From Anagrus nilaparvatae (taxonomy: Eukaryota; Arthropoda; Insecta; Hymenoptera; Mymaridae): a stretch of 64,000 nt of DNA. Of this stretch, positions 50,507 through 63,845 are shown in pieces. The DNA lies in NCBI GenBank assembly GCA_022575985.1, contig JAKSXM010000014.1, positions 29,326,001 through 29,390,000 of the forward strand, read 5' to 3'. The position numbers were made by a program, and so were the translations under genes. Each line of letters begins with the position of its first letter. Positions within the stretch are counted from its first letter, which is position 1. The notes below the pieces were generated by a model. It saw only the letters and a list, made by a program, of their open reading frames with translations, made no database searches and was not told the DNA's origin.

Positions 50507-53389
50507 AAGTTTTGGTATTAGTGTGATTTTGTTTTTGAGCGTTCTTTAAAAAATAATAAAATGAGAGTCCAAGTGCTGTAAACTGAAATCCAGAGGAACA
50601 TTATTACAACAGAGCTTTAGCCCAATGAATAATTAAATATCCAGAAAGAATTTTATTTTTTTTTCAACTAAAATTATTATAGTGAATAACTTTAGCACAG
50701 ACTGCATTAAATTCAAAAAAAATTTTAATTAAAATAATTAAACCTTAAAAAAATGAAAACTAAAGTGCATTTATACTCTCATTTTATAAAAATACAAAAG
50801 AATTCAAAAGTATCCTAACATAGATAAAAAATAAAAATAAAATTTGTCAATTACAGTAATATTTTTTTCGTTCCTTTTACTGTAAATACAATTTTTTTTT
50901 ACAATTATTATCTTATTTCTATCAAACGATTATCAAATCTTCTGGATTTGTCATGAACTGAGAAAATTGGCTAAAAAAAAAATCAAACATATAAAAAAAA
51001 TGTAATCTTCAATATTTGAACTCTAACGAGTATATATTGTTTTCTTTCAAATTGTTTTTTTGTCAGTTCTTTTTTTAAAGCCTCTTTTGTTACTTAAATA
51101 AAAACAGAAAACCTCATAACATATTATATAGGGCAGAAAATGTCTTTTTTTTTGTTTTAATAAAAATATTTTTTAGAGTATATGTTTTTATTGATTATTT
51201 CTTGAAAATTATAATGTATTTTTTATGTACAAATGAATGAGTGTTTATATAAACTTTTAATTTCTATATTTTTTAGTCATATTTTTTTTTTTTAATTATT
51301 TTTTCACTCATGAAAATCAAAAAATTTTTTGTTTCTTTTATTTTTAGGTCATGTAAATAATTAATTGATATTTTTTAATTTATTAAAAAATTTTTAATTT
51401 TTTACCAAATACGTAATATTTTTCCTAGACTGTCAGGTTGCTTTCATAAAAAAATCAATAAAATATTTTCGACTTGAATTCAAGTTTTTATTTAATTTTT
51501 TAAGCGGTTATTATTCATTTAACTGAACTTTTTTTTTATTGTATTTAAACAAAAATAATAATAACAATAATAATAAAACAATAAATTTTTATGCTTAGAA
51601 AACAAATTAATATAAAAAGTAAACGGTTATTTTAAGAAGTAAGAAAAAAAGTAGTACTTAATGTAATTGAAAAAAAAGGTAAGGATAGAGAGAATTTAAT
51701 GGTGGTTAAAAAGAGCAACATAACAAAAAGTCATGAATATAAAAGATTCAATTTTATTATGTATAAAAAAAACGCTGTTTCAAAAAAATAAATGTTATTT
51801 TCTTCGATTACATTTTTTTTTGTATTTTAGTATTTAAATCTTTAATTTTTATAATTTGTTCTTTATTTTTAGTTATTATTGTTAAGTAAATTTTATTATG
51901 TGAGAGAATAATTCGAAAAATTGTTTTTTATATTTCTAAGCTTTTATGAGGTTTTAATTTATTTTAAGGTAAAGATTCTTGCAAATAAAAAATATTTTGG
52001 AAGTTTTTTAATTTTTGTTTTTTAGTTTTTGGTTTTTTAGTTTTTGGTGATTCCGTTTTGTTAGTCAAAAATGTGATATCTTTTTTTGGAGACCGAGATT
52101 TTGTCGACACATTATTCGCCAATCGAATTGCTTGTTTACAAATTTGAGTTTTATTCTATTCTTTTTAGGTTATAACCTATATTTATTGTAAGTATTTATT
52201 ATAACCTATATAATTGTAAGCATTTATTTTAACTAATTATTTTAAGGGGAACTGGCTACTAAAAACTACATTTTTTAAATACCACTTATTCTCGATACCT
52301 GACCAGTATCGCAGCCCACGTCTATACTTTATACGAAAAAATGCATATTTATTTTATTGAACTAGTGATCGTTCTTTTAGCTTATTCTTATTGCTCAGAA
52401 AAACGAAGTGATAAGAAATTTGTAACATAAAAGCTTCAATTGATAATTATTTATTTTATGAACCTATACGTAATATATCAATCAGATTAAAATTAAAATA
52501 AAACTTCTGTGAGAAACATAAAGCAAATACTCTATAAATATTATCAGAAACTCATTTCACTTGCGAGAATATAAAGTAAGAATCTTTAATATATAAAGAT
52601 AAGTTAATTCCATTTACATAAAAATTTTTTCATAAAATATTTAATTTCTATTCTAATCCAAATGACTCAAAAATAATTAATTTAGATCTCTAAATTTTGT
52701 GTTATTTTTAATTTTAATATTTTAAATTATCTATTTGTATAAAAATTAATTTATTGATATACCAAAATCTTGAAAAAAATTTAATTTCAAAAATATATAA
52801 AAGTATTGAATTCGGTACCAAGAAGTAAAAAAAATAGTTTTTCAAAATGAATCTGGACATTGTATTTATCAAATTAAAACATAAAACTCGACATAAACCA
52901 TCTTTAATAAAAAATTCTGAAAAGACGTCTATTCACAAAATATCATTCACATTATACTTTTTTAAAACATGCAGGCAGCTTTCAACAATTTATTTTAAAA
53001 TTAAATTTATACAAAGTAATATTTTTTGAATGAATAGGATTATTAAACATTAAGATAATGTTATCTATATAGATATAAAATAAAAAATAAAAACCGCTCT
53101 TTTAATCTTAAAATTGATTTTCAATGAGATCGATATTTTATATTCTAAAGTGTTTTACATATAGGTACGAAGTATTAAGATGAGTAGATTTGTGGAATTT
53201 GTAATTTCCTTCCTGGTTTTTTCATATAAGTCACTCAAATTAATTATCGTATACTTCGCTGATATAAATGGGTAGGAATAATTTACGTTTAATTAAAAAC
53301 ATTGTTTTATATAGTATGTATATTAGCGCGGGTATTAAAATAAATTATTCGGGTCACAATAGGTTCCTATACCATCGTAAAAAAAATAA
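50507..53389. other. A+T-rich stretch, no supported gene
   Basis: Long homopolymer-rich DNA with many T and A runs. A fragment at 52255-52330 (GGGGAACTGGCTACT, CCTGACCAGTATCGCAGCCC) is slightly more complex. The plus frame at 52847-53029 is without a domain. Confidence 0.35.
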
Positions 53390-53811
53390 CAAAAATAATA
53401 GAATTTTTGGGGTCTGGGGAGACTGGGGCCAGAATTTTTGGGTCCCAGTTTCAAAAAACCGCTTGTGGCTATTTCAGATGGAATTTCTTTTGTATTTTTA
53501 ATAAACATTTCGTTAACCACAAGCAGAGATTCGCTAGCTGCAAGAAAATTCTGACTCAATTTTCGTATTCCTCGGAAAATTTTATTGAAGCCTTTTTTAG
53601 GCAAATTTTGGAACGCTGTATAAAAAAAAATAATTAAAAACTAAAAATAAAAAAATTTTTTTACACTTTGTTTCACAAACGACTAAAGTTTGCTTAGTTA
53701 AATTTTCCAAGGATTCCGAAAATGGAATTTTCATTCGGCGACAGAAAAATGGGTCCCAGAAATTCTGTTGCTTTTATATTATTTTGTATTATTATGCTAT
53801 TTTAAAATTGT
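53390..53811. mobile_element. GAATTTCTGGG-family inverted-repeat element
   Basis: AATAATAGAATTTTTGGGGTC on the left (about 53395) mirrors GGGTCCCAGAAATTCTGTTGC on the right (about 53750). An inner inverted pair (CAATTTTCGTATTCCTCGG and TTTTCCAAGGATTCCGAAAA) is also seen. Open frames on both strands here come from the repeat. Confidence 0.55.
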
Positions 53812-54034
53812 AATGTAGATTAAAATATTTTGGTACATGTCTTAGGGTCTATTCCAACTACTCAGATTGATTCTACTGTAGAAATTCTACAGTATTTTTT
53901 TGGGGGAGTCATTTGAATCAAATTACAAAAAATTTTCTAAAAAAGGTCCTTAAAATTTTTTAGGGGGGGTCAAAATGATACTTGCGTTAATTATGTAGCG
54001 TAAAATTAGCTAAAAAAAGGTAAAAATGACCGAT

Positions 54035-54082
54035 GAGGGGGGGTCAATTGACCCCTTTGACCACCCCCTGTATCCGCCACTG
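54035..54082. mobile_element. Transposon end with CAGTGGCGG-type terminus
   Basis: Read on the minus strand, the terminus is CAGTGGCGGATACAGGGGG, followed by a tract pairing GGGGTCAATTGACCCC. A closely similar end occurs at 58566-58612 (minus strand CAGCGGCGTATACAGGGGGT). The opposite end of each was not found. hAT-like assignment is a guess. Confidence 0.45.
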
Positions 54083-56262
54083 AGAATACACTACTAACCT
54101 ATTCTTACCTAATCTGATTTATTTCTCAATATTCATTTTTTTAACAAATATTAAAAGACATTCCTTGCTTTTTCAAACACAAACCATTTACAAATAAGCA
54201 AATTTTAAAAATAATATCCAGTCCAATATGTATTTTATTATAGGTATACCACGCACAACATAAAAGGTGATTAAACTAAAAAAAAAATTGTTCTCAGCTG
54301 GATATTTCAATCAATAATATAAGAAATATTAAAATTGAATAAAAAAAAATGTCTAAGAAGAATGAATACCAATAAAAAATGCATTGATGATTTTTTGTCC
54401 TTGAATAATACACTTTTATTATAATAAAAAAAATTTTCAATCGTCAATTCATTAAAATATTTAATAATCAGTCTGGTGTATTTTCTTATACAATGTGTAT
54501 ATAAAATTTATAATTTTAAATGTCATTGTCGGTTTATAATTGATAATTTATTTTATAATATGATATTCAATCATTCGTATATATTTTAACTATGTATCAA
54601 TTTTAAAAAGTTAATATTAAGTTTCCATATGCAGTTGATATTAGTCTGGGGTATTGAAGATTATTAGACAGGAAAATGTGTTATATGATACCCCAAATCT
54701 CATATCTTTATTTTACCAATTCTTAAATTAGATATTGAGAAACTGTGCTAAAAAAGCCCCTTTGCACTGAATTATTTAAAAATTGTGTAAACGTGATAAG
54801 CAGAAACCTACTTTTTTCAAATAAAGCATTATCATTGTCAGAAAAATCGTAAAAAAATTAAGTTTTTATAAAAATTTTGGTCAAAAACAAAAGACTTATT
54901 GTTTAAATTCATGATTACTTTCAAACTATAAAGTCTTTAATTTCTTTATTATAATTTTGTTTTACAAAGTTACGTTAAAATATCGTCAAATTTAAAAAGC
55001 ATTCATAAAACTTTTTCTCTCTATTATTATTTATTAATTTAATATAACTTTTTAAGTATTTTTGTGTTAAGAAATGAATGTTTCGAATTTCAATTAAAAT
55101 CTATTATTAATTATAAAATTTAAGTGTAATTTTCTTGTTTTGTAGTTTAATACTTATTTAATATATTTACATATTTTACGTATGCCATGTACGAAAATTT
55201 TACATTTTACAATTTTAGAACTTTAAAGTGTTATAATAAAACTTTTAAAATATGTAAGTTTTGAATTTTTTGTGCAAAATACTTATAATGATATTTTTTA
55301 AATATAATTTAAAAATCAGTTTTAAGTAAATAATTTGGTGATTCTTGAGTTATTAAACAAAATATTCAGACAGTTACACTCACACATAAAAATAAATTTT
55401 CAATTATAGTATTACAAAAAAATTATTTTCTTTGCCGTATACTCTTGCAACATTGCAACATTCACGTATCATCTTGAAACATTTAAAGTAAAACCATAAG
55501 TAAATTTTAGAAAAGCTGAAACAGCTGGAGTCATGCGTGAACATATTTTATTATATTAGAAAGCTTAAGGACTCTGGAAAAATGTATGTTAATACAAAGA
55601 AATTTTTTTAAATTTATAAATCTTGAGTAAGCTTCTTAATCTTTTAAATTTTATATAAAACGCTGAGAAGCCCGAGGTCAGTTCTAATACTGTTGAATTT
55701 TAAAATTTCCTAACAAGTAGATGTAGAAAATTCATTTTATTGAAAAATTTAATCTCATTTTAATTTTTAACTTTAAGCTTTTTGGTATTTAGCTTAAGTC
55801 TTTTAACTTCAAAGCTTTATCTATTCCTGACCAAAAATTATTAAAAGTTAGAAATTTAGCTTTCTAAATTATACCGACAGTCTACTTTTTTTTTTCAATA
55901 ACCACAGAACACAATAATAAAAATTAAAAATTTTTTTTATATAAGCTGCATTTATTTTATGTATGAGCAGGAATTCTTTTGAACAGTGTCTTTTATTCGC
56001 AGTAAAGAATGAATCAAGAGTTGAAGTATATAAGGACTGTATAGTAAAATCGACTTAAGCTCGTTCAAAAAGCGATGACAATTTAAACTTGCTGTTTGTA
56101 TGTTAACTCTTATATTGCATATATAAATGCAGGCTTTATAAAGTAAGATGAATACAGAATTTATTTTGTATATTAGCTAGAACACAATTTTAAAAATTCA
56201 TATTTTTTGTACTCAAAAAAAAATCTACTTGCCGCAAGATTTTTATTTTTGGCTGATTATAA
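54083..56262. other. A+T-rich stretch, no supported gene
   Basis: 54200-54222 resembles the right end of the TATTAGACTGG MITE at 9751-10056. The rest shows no exon, RNA gene or clear repeat. Confidence 0.35.
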
Positions 56263-56600
56263 TTTTTTTTCCGAGGGAGTGAAAAATGTATCTTACGCAT
56301 ATTCTTTGGCATCGGGCCAAAGGATTATGTGGCGACTCTACCATGCATCATCGACAATGAAATCATCGATCATAGTGAACTACAATCCACGATTGCCCTA
56401 TTGCGCGAATATATTAACTCTTTTTTTTAATTTTCTTTACGTTTCAAGTAATTTACAATATAGGTTTTCAAGATTGTTAAAAATGCAAAAAACTAAAGTT
56501 CCAAAAATTGATAATAGTAACCCTCAATATCCAACAATGGCTTAATCATTAAGGTCATCATCAAGACCTCAAGGCATCAATATTTTGCCTACCAAATCTG
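56263..56600 (+). other. Unrecognised coding-like island
   Basis: Two overlapping plus frames are open. One covers 56207-56545 (112 codons, including EGVKNVSYAYSLASGQRI). The other, about 56263-56430, reads FFGIGPKDYVATLPCII then DNEIIDHSELQSTIALLREY. The second has balanced, non-A+T-biased codons and protein-like composition. The frame after 56545 also yields SSRPQGINILPTKSVLE and a stop. I do not recognise a family, and no clean splice pair is evident, so this may be a decayed gene or retrocopy. Confidence 0.35.
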
Positions 56601-57862
56601 TTTTAGAATAAATTGCACAGTCTAATATACATCCATAAAATATTATCCGTTCATACAAAATCTTATAAGCTGTTCAATACAAAGAAAAGTTAATGCTTGT
56701 ATACAAGTCAAGTATTATAAGTAATGTGTATAGAAATATGTTTTTTTTGTGGCTTTTTAGGCGCGTGGCAATATCTCTTAAGTACATTAAAATTTTACTA
56801 TTATTTACAATGCTTTTTAAAAAGGAATATTCATTATATATAATTCACAAATACTGATCCTTTTTTCAATAGAAAATTTTAAAGAACTTAACAAACTTAA
56901 AAGTTTAAAAGTATAATATAAAAGATAAAATGGAATAATAATGAACAAAAAGGAAATTTTTGAGCAACAGGATTTAAATGATATTCCTTTTTTTACTTTT
57001 GTAAGCAAAATTTAAATCCTAGTTTTTAATCAGTTATTATATAGGTATATATATAATTATGTTGAATATTAATTTTCTCGAAATTTATATTCAATGAATA
57101 AAGCTTCATAAATAATTGATTTTGCAAATTTTTTGAACTATTATTATATCGTTATGTTAAAATTTTTAATAGGTTATGAAATAAATAATTACTATAAATA
57201 TATGCAGGTATTTTTTTTATTAATGTTTTTTATTAAACATAAAAAATATAATTTTTATAATGTACTTTCAAGAGAACATCATTAATAAATTAATATTTTA
57301 AAATTTTATGTAATTTATGGAAAATATATTTTGATATTCATTATAATTTGCATTATGCAATCAAAGCTCATTAAAATATTATTATAACAATATTATAGTT
57401 TTGAAAATAAATTCTAGGAAAATATTATAACTTTAAATTTATAGTATATTTGGTAAATAGTATTTAATAACTTTTATCGTTATTAATTTAATTTTTGCCA
57501 CAAAATGGTCGTTTTGTAAAAATATGAGATTATGAAAATTTTAGTTCATAAGGTTGCTTTTTAAGAGGATTAAAGCAAGGTGGGATTAGACGGAATCAAA
57601 TTTTTGTTATACTTTGAATGCTACTTTTTGTATCTATTTCTAAGAAATTTAAAGGAAATTTGATATTAAATTTTAGTTAAATTTTTTTTAATAAAATTTT
57701 TTTTTTAAGATTTTGAAATTGTCTTTTTGTGCACTCCTCTTGTTTATAGAAAATTTACAAAATCATTTTAATTTAAAATTTGTTTTTTATTTTAGAAAAA
57801 TTAGAATGTTCAAAATAATCAAATAATCAAATTCGTGATCTGTGACCCAAAGAATCCATAAA
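56601..57862. other. A+T-rich stretch, no supported gene
   Basis: Simple A+T-rich DNA with a minus frame at 56817-57008 that has no domain. No repeat structure stands out. Confidence 0.35.
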
Positions 57863-57870
57863 AACCAAAT

Positions 57871-58492
57871 GGAAGATATGACTTACGCCACCGAAAAATT
57901 ACGTCATCAGAGATTTTGCCACCAAGAGTTCGCCTCAAATGTATGACTACCAAAAAATATTGACACATAAAAATTGCATACAGACTATAATTTAAAAACA
58001 TTTCTTGGATACAATTCTATTTGACCATCAGTGATTTTCACACGTATATTTTGAATGTAAAATTTTGACACGAAAAATTTAACTACTATAAAGTTTGGCA
58101 CCAAAAAATTGACCACGAGAATATTAAAAAAAAAAAAAAAATATTTCATACTATGTGGTACTTTTTTCCCTATTTTTTAATATTATAGAGATTAATTTTA
58201 CAAAAAATTTTGTATCGAAGATTAAAATGTTAAAAAAATATTCTTGTGGTCAACTTTTTTGTGTCAAACTTTATAGTTGGTTAAATTTTTCATATCAAAA
58301 ATCGACATTAAAAATATCCGTGTAAAAGTCACTGTTGGTCAATTAGAAGCGTATCCAAAAAATGTTTTTATATTATACTTTGTATGCAATTTTTATGTGT
58401 CAACATTTTTTGGTGGTCATACTTTTGTGGCGAACTCTCTGTGGCAAAAGCTCCGGTGACGTAGTTTTTCAGTGGCGTAAGTCATATCTTCC
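57871..58492. mobile_element. 622 bp foldback element with exact 8 bp duplication
   Basis: Ends are GGAAGATATGACTTACGCC and the complementary GGCGTAAGTCATATCTTCC. AACCAAAT lies immediately before (57863-57870) and after (58493-58500). The arms (about 260 bp each, centre near 58190) contain repeated phrases of the type TTGYCACCAAAA and GACGTAATTTTTC. An 8 bp duplication with GG-starting ends points to Merlin-, hAT- or P-like transposition. The open frames at 57819-58001, 58277-58459 and 58362-58676 are by-products. Confidence 0.88.
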
Positions 58493-58565
58493 AACCAAAT
58501 TTACAAAAAAAATTACAAAAAAAATTTCCAATAAAAAGTACTTAAAAATTGGGGAGGGGCCGGGG

Positions 58566-58612
58566 AGGGGGTCAATCGACCTCTGTGGTCACCCCCTGTA
58601 TACGCCGCTGGA
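58566..58612. mobile_element. Second CAGYGGCG-type transposon end
   Basis: GGGGGTCAATCGACC near 58567 and CACCCCCTGTATACGCCGCTG at 58592-58612 match the end at 54035-54082. It abuts the next foldback element, so the full element may have been split by nesting. Confidence 0.45.
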
Positions 58613-58619
58613 TCCTATT

Positions 58620-60100
58620 TTTTATTTGGGAATATTTTTTGTGTGTTTTGTTAAAAGTATCAAGTTCAGCTCATAAATTCAATTAATAAAAAATTCAAAA
58701 CGTTAAAATTTATTTTAAAATAAACTGTTCAAGGCCACAACTTTAACAAATTTTTGAGTCTTCATACTTGACCAGATAAATTTGTTTGGATTCATAATAT
58801 AAACAATTTAAAAAAACTAGAAGATATACGAGGTGAATTCGAATTACCCCACAAAATAGTCTTTCGAATGACAGTTTAATTACAATTTTATTCAAAAGAT
58901 TTAATTTAAAATTGATTTCTTACTTTTTATGTAGAAAACTACAAATTAAGTAACCATAATCATACAAAACGATTGTTATGGCATCTGAGACTGGCTAGTA
59001 GGAGAATGGATCCATTTTCAAGTTTTAATTTAAAAATTATTTATACCTTTCAAACTTATATTTTTAATAAATTTAATATATTTTCTTATTATATTTTTAA
59101 ATTATACAAATATAATAAAGTTAGAAGTATGTTTTAAGTTGCATGTCTAAAATTATTTACTTCTTATATAACACACGAAAATCATTTCTTTTACAAGAAA
59201 AGTTACGCCATCTAGTTTTTTAAATTGAATTTCAAAAGGTCATTTATGTATACTTTGACAAAGAATTATTTTAACAACTCAATAAATATATATTTTCTTT
59301 ATTATTTCAAGGTTAATAAGTTAAGTAAATAGAATATTTAAAATAGTCAAACCGTAGAAATATTATGAAATAAAAAGTTGCATTTATTTTGATATAATTT
59401 TTATTGAGATTTTGCTTAAAAAGTTTTACAGCAAATATTACTTAACTTAGAATATATTAATGTATTATGATTTCATGCGTAGTATTCTTTGTTGAAGTAT
59501 ACATAAAGGGCTTTTTGAAATTCAATTTAAAAAACTAGATGGCGTAACTTTTCTTGCAAAAGAAATGGTTTTTGTATGTTATATAAGAAGTAAAGCATTT
59601 TAGATATTCGTCTCAAAACATACTTCTAACTTTATTATATTTGTATAATATAAGAAAATATATTAAATTTATTTAAAGATATAACTTAAATAATTTTTAA
59701 ATTATTACTTGAAAATGAATCCACTCTCCAACTTTCTAATCTCAGCTGCCACAACATTAAGTTTGTACAATAAATTATAATTACTTTACTTATTAGTTTT
59801 TTACTAAATGAAAAGAAGAAAATCAATTTTAATTTAAATCTTTTGAATAAAATAAAAATTAAGACTAATAATGAAAGACTATTTTGTGGGGTAATTCTAA
59901 TTCACCTCGTAAATCTTCTAGTTTTTTCAAATTGTTTATATCTAAAAAAAAATAATCTGCTCAAGTTTAAAGACTCAAAAATATGTTACAGTTGTGGCTT
60001 TAAACAGTTTATTTTTAAAATAAATTTTATCGTTTTAGATATTTAAAAAAATGATTTTATGAGTTGATATTTAACAAAATACCAAGCAATATATTCCCAC
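58620..60100. mobile_element. ~1.5 kb foldback element with ~600 bp arms
   Basis: The left arm starts near TTGGGAATATTTTTTG and the right arm ends near CAATATATTCCCACA. Matching pairs include AAAACGTTAAAATTTATT (58697) with AAATTTTATCGTTTT (60022), GAGGTGAATTCGAATTACCCC with GGGGTAATTCTAATTCACCTC, and AAGTTACGCCATCTAG with CTAGATGGCGTAACTT. The arms are diverged (short indels, many substitutions). The centre (about 59265-59490) is A+T-rich. No target duplication or transposase is seen; the frame at 59843-60046 is not a gene. Confidence 0.8.
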
Positions 60101-61925
60101 AATATATCGAAACTGGTGATGGTCAGTAACTATAAAACCAAAATCGTGATTTGACTGAAGTATTATTGGATTGGACTCAGGGTATAATGGATGTTTTTTA
60201 ATATTGGAAAACATACTGACAAATTTGGTCAAAATCAAGTAAGTATATGAAGTAAAATTTAGTTTTTCTTAAGCAGATTCTTTTTCGCATTACGATGATT
60301 AACATTATACCTAGAACTTTACGTGACGGATTCCACACCAACTGGGCCCAAGTTGGGACTAAAGGGTCGCGGAAGTCGGTCCGTAACCTATTGTTCCCGA
60401 AAGTACAACTTAAAATCCAAATCTCGATTATTTGCAATTTTTTCATATATTTTGCCTCTTTTTGTTAATAGATACAAAATATTACTTGTGCTGTCAATAG
60501 ATTTGCACTACGCACGCGCGAGAAAATCATTACTTACAATTTTGTCTTTGATTTAAATAATAACTCAAAATGTGCAAAACAACTGAATTTTTAATCAGAT
60601 TTTAATTAGTACAGTGCAATTCTAATCGAGTTTTAGGCTCTGGAATCGAATTTCATGAGAATTTTTACATAAATAATTAAATTTTTGAAAATTGGATTGG
60701 AACGTCCATATAATTAAGGAAAATATTTTTCAACGTAAAATAAACATTTGGCAGCAATAATAAGAAAATTTTGTATCAATTTGCAAAATAATGTTAAAGT
60801 AAAACGAAAACGACTCCCAAAGTGGGCCCGCTTGACGTGAAATCTCTTTTATATATTTTATACTATCACTTAGCTTGCTGCAAATTTAATTTTTTATCAG
60901 TCTAAAAATAAAATTTTTTTGGACCAAAATAAACATTTATCATTTGGGCAGACCAAAAAAAAAAAAAGATTTTTTTTAAAGTGACATCCTAATATATATA
61001 TTTTATTGTTATTATACCTGTAAAAAATAATTAAAATAAAAAAAGTTTTACAGTTTTCTTATTTTACGAGCTTACCGTGCATCCTATATTAATTTATGAA
61101 ATTATTATTCTCTAGAATATATAATGTCGTAAATCCAAAAAATAAATTTTTGTTGCCTAAAGACATATAAAAAAAAGTATAAAAAAATCTTATTATGTAT
61201 ATATATATATATATAGATTTGATATCTATAAAATCCTTATACATAGCTAAAGGGTTAACGAGCAAAAACCCTAAAGGCATTTGGATTGATTGCTTGCAAA
61301 CGCTTTGATTCTCTCACTGTAATTATCGTTGGCGCACCTATATATATATATATTTGATATAGTAGTTAGATGTTATATCTTTTATTTATGTGTGTGTGAT
61401 TTTGAGGATTAAAAATTGATATTTATCTTTGATAGTAATACAGATATTTTATTAATAAAAAGCATTCAATATGCTTGTTACGTATGTGTTAGTAATAGAC
61501 TTTTTGTTATTAAAAGGTCCTAGTTTAAAATGAATTTTGCACATTTGAATGAAAGAGAAGTTTACTTTAATGTATACGTTTTATGTTTTAAATCTAGTAC
61601 AAAACCCATGACGAAACGTTTAAAATTAGTTCCACTTGCATATCTGCCTGCATTTTCCTTCTGTTTCGTTTAATTATTTTGTGGCATAAGCATTTTTTTT
61701 TATTTACTTCTTTTTTAACTTTTAATTGTTAGCATACCAAATAATAAATTTTTTTAAGTAGGATTATATTTAAAATAATTTAATTTTCATTATTTGATAA
61801 TAGTTGGGATACAAAGAGATTAATTTTGAAGAATATAAATAATTACTAAAATTTATTTTTTATTAAATTTGAGGTAATTATACGTGTATTTTTGTTATTA
61901 AAATTAATGTTTTTAATATTACATG
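60101..61925. other. A+T-rich stretch with one transposon-like segment
   Basis: 60320-60420 is strikingly richer in G+C (GACGGATTCCACACCAACTG, AAGGGTCGCGGAAGTCGG) and opens frames on both strands. The phrase resembles transposon termini seen in insects, but no partner end was found. TA microsatellites lie at 61197-61214 and 61339-61353. Confidence 0.4.
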
Positions 61926-62289
61926 CACTGTAAAAAGTAACTTTCTTAGATTTACAAAAAAAATGGAATTTTTTCGAAAAATTAGTAAATTTTCAAAAAA
62001 TTTTGTAAATATTCGATAATAATCGTAAATTTACTAAATTTAGTATATTCTCGAAAAACTCGAGAATTTTCGATTTTTTTTTGTGAATTTACGAAAAAAG
62101 TTGTAAATTATCAATTTTTCTTGCAAATTCACAAAAAAAAATCGAGAATACTCGAATTTTTTGTTAATATATTAAATTTAGTAAATTTACGATTTTTTTC
62201 GAATATTTACAAATTTTTTTGAAAATTTACTAATTTTTCGAAAATGTTCTAATTTTTTTGTTAATATAAGAAAGTTACTTTTTACAGTG
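61926..62289. mobile_element. Palindromic CACTG MITE, copy 6
   Basis: A 364 bp copy with both termini exact and TG on both sides. Confidence 0.9.
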
Positions 62290-63845
62290 TGGTATTAATC
62301 AGTTAAAATTTTTCTTTTAATCTACTTTATTTAATAATTAAAAAATTTTACTCAAATCTCTAGTTTCAGACAAGTTATAAAGAGTTTGTTGGTTTTTTTA
62401 AAATTTTTTACAGCGTTTTAGAAATCTGATTTTTTGCTCTAGTTATATTATATCAAGCATGGAAAATTTCAGTCACTAACGATCACACTTCGGCTTCTAA
62501 ATATCTTCTTGTTCAAGTTATTTTTTGCCTTTGAAACTTAATAATGCAGCCCTTACTATCCTATTTGCTCTCTCTTACCTCAAAGTTAATATTTTACGAA
62601 TCCCCTTACAGACAAATAAGAAAAAATTTTCTTAAAAAATAAAACAACACAAGCTAATGGGTGATGCTTCAAACCAAAAATATTTACTAAAATTTATATA
62701 TAAAACTTTAACATTTTTTGTATAATACTTTTAATGACGCTAGTAAAATAGAACTCACTTTGTGGTTTATATACAGTAATTTTATATATAATTTTAACCA
62801 ACTTTGATATTTGAATCTAACTTTTTTTTTTTAAATGTTTTTTAACAGATTTTTTTTTACTTTCAAAGGTAAACGACGTTTTAAGGGTTAAAAATCAAAG
62901 TAAATATATACGTGTTTACCTTTTTAGTTTATATGAGTGCAGATAAATTACAAAAAAGCTCAAAACTTAAGAAACTTTATATTTTTTTAAATTTATTTGT
63001 AAGAAAATTTTTATAACAAGTTTGTGTAGTACTTAAATAAAAAATAATTGTCAATAAAAATTTTCAAAATTCTCCCTATTAAATTAAAAAATTTTAATGC
63101 AACGTAAACTAATTATCTGATATTTATAATTAAAACCCAATATTTCTTATATTTATAGACCATAAAATTATCTAAAATAAATATTTTAAATAAAAATCAA
63201 TATTTTAAAAATGTTAAGTAAAAACCAATAAGTTCAAAAATTAAAAATAGAAAAAAAAAATATTTAAATAAAACAATATTGATATATATATTGTATAATA
63301 TTTGTAATATATAATATATTACGTTATACTAACAGGGTGGCAACAAGAAAAAAACTAAATTCTTTGCATAATGTATTCAAATTTCAAAGAAAATAACAAA
63401 AAAAAAAAAGCTTTTAGCAAACTATTTGAGTGGAAAAAAGCGATAAGATTGGTTTTAAAAAATATTTTTTTTGCTTTTCTTAGATAATGTAAATAGTACT
63501 AAAATTTTGTTATGTCTTTGAAGTATACTAAAAAAATAGGCTAGATTTTATTATTACATGTAGGATAAAAATATTTTTTATTATGTGAGAGTTGATTACG
63601 AAATAAGTATGTATGTGTGTGTATTTTTTTTATGGAGAATAATAGAATATTACTATTGTTATTATTTATTTTGCATATATTTTAATAAATTTTTTATATT
63701 TTATTAATTAATATTTATTATTTTTTCATTATAAAGGTTAAATTAGTATATGTTAGCTTGGTAGTAATTTCAAAAATTTGCTTGTATAATCGAAAATTGT
63801 TTATAAAAATGTCAAGGTAGACAAAATATAAAATTTTAAAAATTA
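62290..63845. other. A+T-rich stretch, no supported gene
   Basis: Homopolymer-rich DNA. A short segment near 62470-62620 is slightly more complex (ATCACACTTCGGCTTC) but has no feature I can name. Confidence 0.35.

Noticed and set aside
60198..60556. Overlapping frames on both strands
   Set aside because: Both follow from a local GC-rich repeat-like segment; neither has a domain.
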